Shown here piece by piece: positions 10,014 through 21,200 of a stretch of DNA of 64,000 nt. A program made the translations under genes and the position numbers. The notes beneath the pieces are model-generated. The model searched no databases, was not told the origin of the DNA, and was given only the letters and a program-made list of their open reading frames with translations. Origin of the DNA: Oscheius dolichura (lineage: Eukaryota; Nematoda; Chromadorea; Rhabditida; Rhabditidae); the NCBI GenBank assembly GCA_932521035.1, contig OW051492.1, positions 1,488,001-1,552,000 of the forward strand, in the 5' to 3' direction. How positions within the stretch are numbered: the stretch's first letter is position 1; each line of letters opens with the position of its first letter.

Positions 10014-12694
10014 CTATAAAGTTGCTCTCCGCACTTTAGATGTCGGTGCTTTCTTAAAGTCTACCTTACTGATATCAACAACATCTCCATTCTTCTTAAT
10101 ATACCTGGAAAAAGTGTTGTTTTAATTTATGAATAAGCTTACTTGTATAATGATCGCAGATTCTGATTTTTTACTAGCATGTTACTGCTGCCTACAAGAC
10201 AAAATTGACGTTTTGCCCTTGTCATTGCTACGTTCATCCTTCTCGACTCCCGTAAAAATCCAAGCTTATCTGTAACTAGACATGAGCAAAGTTTTAGTGA
10301 ATTTCATACGTTCAAGATTATTTCTTACAAGCGAAAAAATAATGACATCTTTTTCCTGTCCTTGGAAACCATCGACAGTGTTAATCGCAACATCGGCAAA
10401 GAGCATATTTTTGATAGCTTGTTTCTACAAAAAAAGCTAACCAATTTATATTATGTTACCTGCGCATAATACGGAGTAATGATGCCAATGGATTTAGGAG
10501 GCACACCCATATCGAGAAGATAATTTGTATATTCGGTTATGAAGTGGACTTCATCTAAAGAAGAATTGATGCCTCTAACTGTGTTCAAATATTTACCAAG
10601 ATTTCTAATTGAATTAATATATGTTTCTTCCCTGGAGTCATTCAGCTTCGCTGTATCAATTAGTAACATGGTACTATTGAACACATCATTTTCCGGAACC
10701 AAACTTATATCACTGAAAAATAAGGTTTCGTACAGCGAAGTACAACAAAAACCTCAATTTGATGTTTGCTACACTATCGTCTGCTATTAATCGAGAATCG
10801 TAAAACTGTTCAGAAGACCAGTTCATAATATTTTCATTCATTCTAAAATATAGAGTAGTTTTAAGCTAAACATTCGTAGAATACCTGTATTGCGTTGATA
10901 GCAAAAATGATAAATTACTGTTTTGATACTCTTTGCACAGACGCTCCATCAATGTGTATTCCAGTTTCTCTTTTTTACCTCTGCAAAGGTCAATGTATTA
11001 TTTCTCTGTAAACGCACTCTTCCGACTTTACAGAAGGCGGTAGTTGAGCATGATCTCCTACAAGGATACACCTTCGTGCTTTTAATATCGCAGCCCATGC
11101 TTGAGGTTCAGTGCATTGCGCAGCTTCGTCTAAAAATAAAAAAAATATACGAATGCAAAATTAAAGAACCAATGATGACAACGTCTGGAGTCCAGTTGTA
11201 ATCTTCTAAAGACTGCACAGTGCTGTTGGTCAGAGTAGTAAAAATAACTCTCCTATCCTTGTATACCTCCTGAAAACGCGGGGAAAAAATCAATAACTAA
11301 AATAAATACCTTTATAATTTTATAGCGAAGACCCCAAAACGCTTTTGTACGCCCACCTTTTTCTTTTTTATCTGTAGCATAAACCTAAATACATTTTAAA
11401 TATAGGGAAAAGAACTCACCATTTGTTCCGAGTGATTTATCAGTTCTTCGTAATTTGCATGCTCCATAATAGCATCGGTCAATCGTACATTATCAATAAA
11501 GCTATCTGAACGAAGGAAATTAATTTCAAATTTTCTTCGAACCTGTATTTACTTTTTTATTTGTAGAATGTATTACTGCTAAGGTCTTATCCATAACATT
11601 ATTAACGGCGACCGTACTGGGTGCACAAACTAAGAGCTAAAACATATAAACCGTATCGCGTTTAAGAAAAAACCAACCTTTTGCTTTTTTCTGCTACTTT
11701 CCTTGATAATTTCGGCAATGACACGAGTTTTTCCGGTTCCCGGAGGACCCTGCAAATATTTGTGTTTAAAAAACACAAAAAAACCTGTATGCATACAAAG
11801 GGACGTTTGTTGTTAAGTGCAGCAGCTACGGCTCGTTTTTGACTATCATTTAATTCTTCCGAGAGCGTTGATATAGGTCGATCTACAATAGAAAGATAAA
11901 AGCAAAAAGAAAACTACCATTATGGACCGATGGCATTACTTCTCCATTGAACGCAAATTTTAATAAATTTTTTCCTGGAGTCTTCTTGATATTTTTAATA
12001 TCCAAATTTTTAGAAAGGGTTTGAAGAACGCCAATTTCTTGTGAAGGTAAAATGACATACTCAGCGTCGTGACACACTGGGGATTTTGTTTTCATAAGTT
12101 TCAACTAAACATAACAAATAAAAGTGAAAATCTTCTCTTACAGTGATTTGATTCCCATTATGATAAAGGTAAATACATTCAGCTACGGCAACTAGTGTGT
12201 CTTTCTTGCATACCATTACAGGAGCTCCTTAAAATTTTCCATAAAAGTGAAACTAACACAGAAAACCTCTTCGGAAGCCTTTGCTCAGTCCAGTTTTTGA
12301 CAATCGGCCATTAAAACATAACATTTTGCCGTCCAACGGGTCAAAGCTCTCGGAAACGAAACGAAGGTGAGAAATTGCCGCTCCACGCTCTTCGAGCTCT
12401 GTCCAGTCATTGTTAGACGCTTGTAATATATCTTTTATCTGAAATCATGTTTATATAGCAAATATGTTTGTTACCCATGTAAATTCTGCATCTATTTCAT
12501 GTTTAAAAACTCCCGGCCACGACTTTAATTGGTCTAAAAATTTGGATGGAAGATCTTCTACGTCTTCTTTCTTTTTTCGAAGCGCGTTCTTTGATAAAGC
12601 CTTCAAATTTAATGTTAAACGATAGATACAAATAACTCACGGGTATAGAATTGTAATACAAACGTCTAGTTAATCTATATGAAACACGTAACAT
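10014..12694 (-). CDS. Superfamily 1 (Upf1-like, IGHMBP2/SMUBP2-type) helicase with basic N-terminus
   Basis: All SF1B motifs can be read across the exons: a Q-motif region (NDSQKRAVAAALNN), Walker A QGPPGTGKTRVIAE, Walker B DEAAQCTEPQ, motif III GDHAQLPPSVK, MNENIMNWSSEQFYDSRL, motif V with GFQGQEKDVIIFSLVRNN, and motif VI MNVAMTRAKRQ. It ends SKVRRATL with TAG at 10014-10016. The domain order and a region before Walker A resemble IGHMBP2, but the R3H and zinc-finger tail of vertebrate IGHMBP2 is absent. The chosen start (12692-12694) is the first open ATG after a CTATTTTTCAG trans-splice acceptor; an overlapping ATG 7 bases upstream stops after eight codons. The N-terminus MLRVSYRLTRRLYYNSIP is basic and could be a mitochondrial presequence (inference). 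About 700 residues. Confidence 0.78.
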
Positions 12695-12852
12695 TGAGCA
12701 TTTACCTGAAAAATAGAGTAACATCGATAGGATAAATAAGGAAACATATAACTTATGACGAAAGATACGATTTCCACAAAACAACAAGCTGATACATAAT
12801 TTATTGATTATACAGCGTAAAGGAGATCATACGAAATAAATAAAACCTGTGC
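12695..12852 (-). promoter_or_regulatory. Operon intercistronic region upstream of the helicase gene
   Basis: 158 bp between the HYLS1-like stop and the helicase start. On the minus strand an AATAAA-containing stretch is followed by a T-rich tract and the acceptor CTATTTTTCAG, the layout expected for a downstream operon gene. Confidence 0.5.
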
Positions 12853-14182
12853 CTAGTCCAAATATGCTCTTGGAGACCAATCCTTATCGTGCTGAACTGG
12901 TTCACCCGTTGGTTGCAGTCTAGAGAAAAAAAGAGTAAAAATATAAATAGTGGAGGCATACTTCGGGTCAAATTTACGGCTCATCATGTAGTCTCTAACC
13001 TTCCATCTGAGAGAAAGGCGTTTTTGTTCTTCAGGAGTAGGACGACGTTTCCATTCTTCTCTATAACATTAAAAGGGTAAAAATACGTGCAGCTGCCTAC
13101 TGATACATGTGGTAGGTATTTACGGGATCGTGTCTATATGGTGCCCTTCCAGTTTCCGGAGCATGAACTTTTCGGAGGCCTAAAGAGGAAGATTGGCCAA
13201 TGAAATAATAGCAAAATACGTTTATCTAAGGCGACATCTTTTTTCCTTTCTTTATCCGTTTCAAATTCTGGCGGCTTAATATTTTCTCTTCGTGCATGAT
13301 GATGTTCATCATCTTCATACGGTTCATTTTCTAAAGAATATACTACGAAGCTACGAAATGTACCTTGTTCTTCTAGAAACAATTCATCTGTTACATCGAA
13401 AGTAGAATGAGATTCTGGGAAAAACTGCTTTTCCTGAAAAAGATTGAATCTACACAATGGGGATATTTACTGAAGGGGTTTCTCCCGAATTAGCAGATTT
13501 AATTTCCCTAGGTACGAAAACAGAATATAGTTTTTTTATTGCTCCCAAAATCTCAAACATCTGACAAGGCGAAACTTTAAAAAAACTTCAAGCGTAGAAA
13601 TTGGGCAGCGAAGCAAAATAAACAAGCTTACGATGGCATCACATTTATCCATGGTCTGATAGAGTTCGCATAATTTTCTTGTAGCTTGGTTCAATAAATC
13701 ATGGCCTTCTGGATCATATGCACGCTGAAACGTTGTATATTTACAGCGTGACAGAAAAATACCAGCTGTTCTTCGTTTTTATCTAAAGCAAATGCAGTAA
13801 TGCGGTAATCAACTGCTCTCGAAGGATTTCTATGGTTTCCTAAAATATTCAAATACAAGCACACGACAAAGACTAACGATTAATTTTTGAACGAATTGGA
13901 GAATCTAATCGAAAAGGCTCGTTAGCATTATTTCTTGATTCTAATGGTCTTCTATGAAAATCAAGAGACAAATTGGAAAAGGTTGAATCTCCATCATCTG
14001 TGTCATACATTGAACTATCATCTTCTCTACAAAGTTTACGTAGATCTCAACTTGTAATTAGATAACATATATGCTGACATACTATTTTCAAAATCGCGAA
14101 GGTCGGCACTATTCATATTATCCATTTGGTCCAAAATTGCCTCAATATCATCATCCTCCGAGTTGTCCTGATTTCTGGACAT
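12853..14182 (-). CDS. hyls-1: HYLS1-like centriolar protein
   Basis: Start 14180-14182 (MSRNQDNSEDDDIEAILDQM) is one base after a CTTTCAG acceptor. The N-terminal half is acidic and low-complexity. C-terminal exons read HAPETGRAPYRHDPVNTYHM, then YREEWKRRPTPEEQKRLSLR with WKVRDYMMSRKFDP, and end QHDKDWSPRAYLD. The D-P-V-x-x-Y motif followed by a W and an L-R-W-x-(I/V)-R-(E/D)-x-M block fits the HYLS1 C-terminal region. HYLS1 binds SAS-4/CPAP at centrioles and is needed for cilia. Overall similarity is modest, so this is a motif-based call. The estimated 330-350 residues is close to the family. It is the first gene of the probable hyls-1 / helicase / gfl-1 operon. Confidence 0.6.
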
Positions 14183-14547
14183 TCTGAAAGGAAATAAAGC
14201 GATGAAATAAAAATTAGAAATGGATCAAAAACAAAGAATAAAATTTTGAACGGGCACTGCATCTCTTCCTGCCACCTTTCTTTCCACACGCACATGCCTC
14301 AACAAGTATGGTCTCGCATACGAGATCGCCACCGTAGATCAAAAATGGGTATATATCAGAGCTTTCGCGAAAGAAAAAATAATAAGCGATAAATTATATG
14401 TATATACATTGTTTTCATCAACTCCTTCTGAAGAACACAACAAGAATTTCACATTTATTGACAACAAAAAATAGCCTGCAAAAGCAGACGAATAAATCGG
14501 CAAAATATATTTTAAAAACCGCATCGATAGTTATTTCAAAATACAAT

Positions 14548-15243
14548 CTAGTTGTAATCTATGGAGACTTGCTGACTAGCTATAGGCGAAGGCATTAGAC
14601 CTGTGCTAGTTACCGGTGAAAAATTAGCATTATACGAATATTGGCTATAAACCTGAAATAACATATAAATTGTAAAAGTATCTGCTAAACCTCATCATCG
14701 GAAGAATATGATGACCGGATAATAAGATTTGGCAGTCTTTCACGTGCCCATGGTTTTAATGGAGGAGACAACTTCTATCGTTAAATTATTCTTTGATGAG
14801 GATTCCGATGAGCAATTAAAACTAGTTGATGGATCTAATAATTAAATTATATGGAAATTGTAAAAAATATTCACCAGAAAATCTGAATACCAGCTAGGAT
14901 GAAAATTGTTTAGACCTTCAGTATACATAGCCATGCTTGTACAAGGTTCTTCTACTCCTACAACGTCGATGACATCATCAGACGGTCTTCGCAAGCTTGA
15001 ACACGAGACATCCAGGTTTTTTGGTATCCCATTCGGGGTTTGTCCATTTTTCCCTTCTTCTCCACTGGTTTCTCTTCCTTTATCGTTTCTACTTGTTATG
15101 CTAGGCTCTTCTATGCTAAATTTATCAGGAAAGATGGGAAAAGAGAGCCTTATTGATGAAAAACAACATAAATTCGAAGGGTGTGCCAAGCTCAGATAAT
15201 TGCTGTTCAAATTTCCGCCGGCAAACGCGCCCGGCGGAGCCAT
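14548..15243 (-). CDS. Uncharacterised Ser/Pro-rich protein
   Basis: Not recognised. Start at 15241-15243 reads MAPPGAFAGGNLNSNYLSLA. The frame then continues through NDKGRETSGEEGKNGQTPNG and EPCTSMAMYTEGLNNFHPSW. Phase-consistent splicing joins YSDFL to KLSPPLKPWARERLPNLIIR, then to a last exon VYSQYSYNANFSPVTSTGLM ending QQVSIDYN with TAG at 14548-14550. About 185-200 residues, hydrophilic, with no membrane segment or known domain. It is transcribed toward the HYLS1-like gene (365 bp gap) and divergently from the F-box-like gene. The 5' part (15117-15180) could contain an intron. Confidence 0.5.
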
Positions 15244-15478
15244 GTGCCAACGGATTTTCTGGTCTATTCTTTGTCTCTTTCAGTCGTTTCTTGTGATTTC
15301 ATTCTTTTTCATGTGCACTGTCACAACTTTTTGGTCAATTTTATGAGCAAATCACAAGTTGTCCTCGTTCGAATTCTCTTGCTCTTATCCTTTCTACTCG
15401 TTTTCTTTTCAGTAATCAATAACGAATAAAAATAGAGACCGGAAAGGAAGCAGAGCTGGTATTAATTCTTTTCCGCAG
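15244..15478. promoter_or_regulatory. Divergent promoter region between the Ser/Pro-rich gene and the F-box-like gene
   Basis: 235 bp, T-rich on the plus strand, containing strong CTTTTCAG (ends 15411) and TTTTCCGCAG (ends 15478) acceptor-like sites. The second begins the F-box exon in frame, so an upstream exon or trans-splicing is expected. Confidence 0.4.
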
Positions 15479-16551
15479 TTTCGATTATTACCGAAAGAAT
15501 GGTTGGAGCTGATAATAAAAAAGGTTTTCTGTATATCTTTTTTTGAACAATAATGAATTTTAGCTTGATGACAAAAGTTACTTTTCTATGATGCAAACCT
15601 GTAAAAGTATGGTCATAAATTGCAGAGACGCCAAAATGACTTTCTCCAACAACTACGAAGTGTTCTATCGCCAGAGTATATCGAATGGAAAAGAAAAACT
15701 ATTAGAAATGAAAGAAGAAGAGCCCAAAGTCACAAACAGTAAGCCTTCATCACTGTTTTTTTTAAAAGTCATATTTAGCAAATATATCTGTCTTTCCATG
15801 GAGTATGCCGTGGATTAAACGTATTGATCCAGAGTGTCTGAGACGCTCGCGATTGTCTACATTTACATTGAACAGTTAGTGATCTATCTTATGATTTTCT
15901 TTACCGTTAACTTTTAGAAAACGATGCTGTGAGCAGCATTTGTAGATTTCTAGCCGAGATGGAAATTACATGTTCAGAAATAGTTGCTACTAGTACTAAC
16001 GCTACTGCGGCCTCTATCTCTCAACTGCTACTGATTTTGAAACCAGAAAGAATATCTTTGGTCAGCCATTCTTCCGATAGATATAAAGCCCTTCACCAAT
16101 CTAAAACACTTGTCAGTTCCATTTTTCTTGTAATGGTAAACTTTCTTTCAATTTTAGGAAAGTGTCATAATATGGATGGATGCAGATGACACTAAAGAAA
16201 TTCTTCGTATCATATCCTGCCCTCACTTGCGCTGTCACGTTGAAGGGGTTGCTGACAAACATGAATTGCTTCGAACAGTGTTTCAGGTAGGCAGTGACTA
16301 ATCGAGTCATTGTTTTCCAGGTATTACTTTCTCAAACTCAGCCAAATCTACAGTCTTTTTATTGTGAAGCCTTTCTAACAACCAGTATCCAAATGACGCC
16401 GGCTGAATTGGCAGAAGATCTCATTGGCTACGATATTTTTGTTTTTCATCGCTACTTCATTGTCAAATTCACTCAGTCTTTCCCGAAATCTTATTTTGTT
16501 ATTAGCTTGGACGAATGTTTGATGAAAATAGAAATGGTTGACACAATGTAA
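15479..16551 (+). CDS. F-box-like protein, 5' end uncertain
   Basis: The exon 15479-15523 reads FRLLPKEWLELIIKK. It joins in phase 0 to LDDKSYFSMMQTCKSMVINC, giving a pattern (L-P-x-E-W...I...L-D...F...M..TCK) typical of nematode F-boxes. Later exons encode a leucine-rich C-terminal half (AAISQLL-type segment, LKPERISLVSHSSDRYKAL, ESVIIWMDADDTKEILRIIS) resembling nematode FTH/FBA regions only in style. It ends KIEMVDTM with TAA at 16549-16551. No in-frame ATG precedes the F-box exon, so either an upstream first exon was missed or translation starts inside (ATG 15588). Such proteins are substrate adaptors of SCF ubiquitin ligases (family knowledge). Confidence 0.5.
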
Positions 16552-18174
16552 ATTTTTAACCTCATTTCGTTTCAATGAATAATTTATTGATTTATTTCCA
16601 TAATAGTATCAGACTGAAAAGCTAGGTTTAGGGTTTGCACACCGTAGACTTTTTGTCAATGTTTGCTTGCACAGACTGATCAAAAACTATACGCCCACTT
16701 TGGTTTACCATCGGAAAATGATAACGGAAGAGAAACCAGTGGAGAAGAAGTGAAAAATGGACTAGAACCGATAGGGATGCCCCTGGATGTCTCGTGTTCA
16801 AGGTAATTTTTATGTTACTGAACCTCTTTCCTAAAAATCGGCACCTTTTGTGACGTTCTCCAGACAATAAAGTGCTAGCTTTTCCATAGAATTAACCCTA
16901 AAAAGTTGTGAAACAATTGCAGTAAGCCAAAGTAATTGGGACAGCCCGTCGCGGTCATTTTAGTTCGGGAAAGTTGTTCTGAAGTCTGTTTTATCAATTC
17001 CTCTACTATACGACGTTAGAAAGGCTTCAAAATGAAAGGATAAATTAAGTTTTACAGGAAAAATATCGATAAAAAGAATCTATGAGGCATTTCTGTTGGA
17101 AAGAGCAAATTCGGGAAAATGATCGTTTTCAGCTGTTTTACTTATTTGTTTCCCATTCTAAACTGCTGAAAGTAGCTTCTGAAATTTATACAACGAATAC
17201 AATACAAAATCATCGAGTAAAAAGTGAATAGAATAGAAAAAATATCAAGCGCCTGGGGGGGGGGGGGATGCGCTATGCCCGAGGTAATTGCCATAAAAAA
17301 GTTCCCTGGGTATGTTATTCTACATTTTAAAGACTTTCTAGGGCAAGATCTAGCCGTTGGGAACGTTAAATGGATTCAGCCAAAACTATGTCAGAAAACA
17401 AAGTTAGAAGCAAAAGCGCCGAGAGCAGCGTCAGAAACGCATTTATCCGATTTTTCTTCAATTCTTCTACACCTCCCGTAAAACAACATAGTACATCTTT
17501 TTCCCCATATTTTTCTGATCTAGAAACCTATAACAAATAATAAAAACAACAATAGAAATGAGAGCAATTATCGAATCCGTCGGTGCACGGTGCCTCCCAG
17601 TGTCGCGCCCGTAAAATCTCGGTAGCTGAAATTAAATTGCGAATATCTCGTGAATTTTACAACCATTTTTCTTGAAAAATTACTTCCTGGTATGACTTTT
17701 AGAGATCTTTCGATTGGCGGGATGCCGGCGAGGTTTCCTAGCAAGGGATTGAGTGGAAGGCCACCGTTATGGATACCTTGGGTAGACAGATAAATTCAAG
17801 GTAATAACTCGTACTCGTCGACAGGCTCCGGCCTCATTTTGTTTCTTCAGCGCCTTGTGAGCTAGGTGATAGTGTTGGTGTCAAATAAACGTGGACTGGA
17901 GCGATGCTAAGCAAAAATTATCGGTTCGATTGAGCCTACTCTCAAAAGAGGAGCTCAAAATTTGTTGAGGAAACATATCCCATTTTTTTATAGCCAAGTG
18001 ATGCAAAAACTCTTCAAGAGAAAATATTCGAACTACAAACCTCTAGTTCTCAAGAATCACGATAATTTATTTATAAAAAATGATATGACCATCATTTATT
18101 TTATAACAATTATGCTAAGGCATCTTCCACCTGTATGTTCAGATCACATGGGTGACATTAGGATGAAATAGGAA
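16552..18174. other. Intergenic, 1.6 kb, no supported gene
   Basis: AT-rich, with a run of about a dozen Gs near 17256-17268 and a diverged half copy of the CACCCGTAAAATCTCGGCAG repeat at 17604-17628. A plus-strand open frame at 17224-17481 crosses the G-run and has no recognisable domain. Convergent 3' flanks of the F-box-like gene and dnj-27 are expected here. Confidence 0.4.
17604..17628 (+). repeat. Degenerate half copy of the ~100 bp palindrome family
   Basis: CGCGCCCGTAAAATCTCGGT matches the arm consensus with two or three changes. No partner arm is visible within 200 bp. Confidence 0.55.
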
Positions 18175-18214
18175 AAAAAATAAATAAATAAGTAATAATA
18201 ATAATAAATAATAA
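18175..18214. repeat. AT-rich microsatellite (ATA/AATA)n
   Basis: A-rich simple sequence with AAAT and AAT units abutting the dnj-27 stop codon; it forms the start of that gene's 3' UTR. Confidence 0.7.
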
Positions 18215-21200
18215 TCATAATTCGTCGTGAAATGATGTTGGCAGTTGTTTTTTGACCATATCGACGACGGTGTCCTTATTCTGGCTCTGTATCTGTATTC
18301 CCCAGATGTCTTGTCTCTGTCCGCCTTGTCTTCCTTTATACAGTCGAACACTCGGATAAGCATGGATCTGAGCTCCTTGGCACACTCCCGGCCATTGGTC
18401 ACAATCCACTTTGGCCAATTTTACCTTTCCTTCGAAGATCTGGAACCGATTTTTTGAATTTTTCATAATTTTGGCATTATACCTTGGCAATTTGTTCATA
18501 GATAGGGGCGAATTGAACACAATGACCACACCAGGGAGCGTAGAAATCCACCAACCACGGCTCATCCGAATCCAAGACCTAAAAACCCCATTTCAGAACA
18601 AAAATAGGTGTCCCCGCGGCTTGATTGTTTCGCGCGCCCGCACCCGTAAAATCTCGGCAGCTCGGAGATCTGGTACTCCAGCACGGCGCGCGCCTATCCC
18701 ACCAGCTGCCGAGATTGTATGGGTGCACCGCTGAGAAATCTGGTCCACGTTTTCGACTTACAGTAGTCCAATAATCATTTCCCAGCGGGGTAACAAGTGA
18801 TGGCAACAGTCCAAAGACCCATCTCTCGATGGAATCGGCATTCCTCCACATATTTTGGGGATATTCACTGGAATATATTACTTTGAACAAGGCTACAGTA
18901 ACCCACTAAGATTGAGCCCGTCGTATTTTTGGATCCTTGGCCGGGTAGAGGCGAACGAGGGGATAGGCTTGGACCATCTGCTTCCGGCAGAATTCAGCAT
19001 GGGCCTGACAGTCCACGGAGCCGACCTTGACCTTTTCATCGAAGGCACGGAGATTTCGGGCAGCTCGCTGGAGTTCAGGAGCCAGCTAGGAAGGGAGAAA
19101 GATTTCAGAAGAAGGGAGGAGAGAGTCTTACTTGTTGGCAGGGGCCACACCACGGGGCGAAGAAGTCCACCACCCAAGTTACGTCTTCCGCTCGATTGGC
19201 GACCAATTCCTCGAAATCTTCTGGTGTCAACTCGTCTACCGATGGATTGAGAGCATTCTGAAGGGAAAGCATTCGGAAATTTGGCTGCTCCATTAGGAAG
19301 ATCACAAAATTAGAGGGGAAATGGGGAACTCCAATAAAAAGCGTAACTTTTCGTCCTCTAGTCAATTTTTGCCTTCCCAACTTGGGAAGGCTTTCCAAAA
19401 TTTATCCGACTCCGCCATTTGATGGGTCAGAAATTCTACAAACCTCAAGAGGTTGACGAAATAATTTCGTAATATAAAATTGCGACGCCCTAAAGCCATA
19501 GCGGCGCGCTGCCGAGATTTTACGGGTGCAGCGCGCGCTGCTTCTCCAACGCATCTTTTCCGTTTATTCCTCGTTCTTTTTATAATTTGGGAATTTTTTG
19601 CAGTATATAATGGATTGTTTAGGTTTGTCCTTATTTGTTCTTATAGAGGAGATCGTGGGCTACATTCTGATACTAAATTTTAACCAATTACACAGTTTTT
19701 CAGTCTGTTAGGGCCCAATCCTCGGCTCAGTTGTATTTTGTATTTTTCCAGGATTTTGCTCACTTTTTAGTTATTTTTAGATTGTAACGGACCAATTCTA
19801 AGCCTTCTTTGATCAAAGAATAGGAAAACTCACATCAATGAATTCAACGACCGCCTGAACTCCATGGAATCCGACCATCCGATGCTGTTTTCCCTCCTCC
19901 GTGTACAGTATACTCGTCGGATAACTAAAAATCCCTTTCCTCCCTATTTTCTGGGTAAAATTACCTTTGAACTCCGGCGTCTCCACAGATTTTCGGGTAT
20001 TTTTGGCAGTCAATAGAGCCGATGTTGACCTTGGCGACGACTTCATCCCCCGACTGGAAGGAGCTGTGGAAGCGGCGGTACTCGCCCATCAGACGGAGGC
20101 AGGGGGGACACCACTGGAGGGGGTATTCTTATATTTCGGGAGGGGGGCTACTTACAGGGGCGAAGTAGTCAACAATCCAGAGGTTTCCACTGGAAATGGC
20201 CTCATGGTAGGTGTGTTCATTCAGGGAATGGAGGGGAGAGGTGGATGACTCTCGAATGAAGGCGATCGCTTCCCGGTAACCCGGTTTGTTCACTGAAATC
20301 AACCATTTTATTCTTGTACAGAGAAAAATATCTAGCTGAATAGGTTACTAAATTATTTTTCGGCCTGCGGGCCTTGTCAAATGGCGCAATGCGTTGTGGC
20401 GCGGCGGTAATCAAAACATCGCAAGTTCAATCCCCGCCGAGACAAATCCTTTTTTGCTTTTTTCAAAACCGCCTTTCTTGGGAATATACCGTATTTTTTC
20501 CTCATCAGAGAGCTTTTTCGAGTAGTAAATGGGCTACACAGTCAAGCAGAGTACCTAATAACCTACCGTAATCGATTTCATAGCCGCCGGTTGGCTTGAA
20601 GACAACGAACTGGGGCAATTTCTTCGTGTCCAAGTGATGGGAACAGATTTCTTCGAATTTTGAGCAATCAGCATAGAGGATCTGAAGGAAGAAGAGTGTT
20701 ACGGTAGGGTTGCTGGTTGAAAATTACCCTCAAATCTGGGAGGGACGGTGGAATTCGGCGGTAGTCATTGAATTTGTCCAGGGTCTCCTTGTTGGGGAGG
20801 AACCACACGGCAGTGGCCCATTGGGCGCCATTTTCACCTGGAATTTGGAGAAAATCCGATGTGAAAAAAAAGTGATTTTTTTTACTTTTTTTTCTACTCT
20901 ACTAATTCTTTACAGTATTGGCCGTACTGTAAACGTAAAAAAATAATCCAATTTCCATCTAAAACTTGAAAAAATAGCGAATTTCTGAAGTTTTAGAATG
21001 GAGCGTGCTTACTTCGGCCCTTTTGAAGCTCCCCATACTCGAAAGGTTACGGTATCCCAGATCAAACCAAGTGCTTTTTTTTGGGTAAACCTCTAATTTA
21101 TGGAAAAAAATGCTCAATTCTCACCAAAAAGTTGTTCCAATTCGGAGTATTCGATTTCTTCCAAATGGTCTAGGAAGGTGATGGCCTTCTCGCTGATTTC

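Noticed and set aside
17224-17481. Plus-strand frame across the G-run
   Set aside because: The frame depends on the homopolymer length, has no domain and ends in noncoding sequence.
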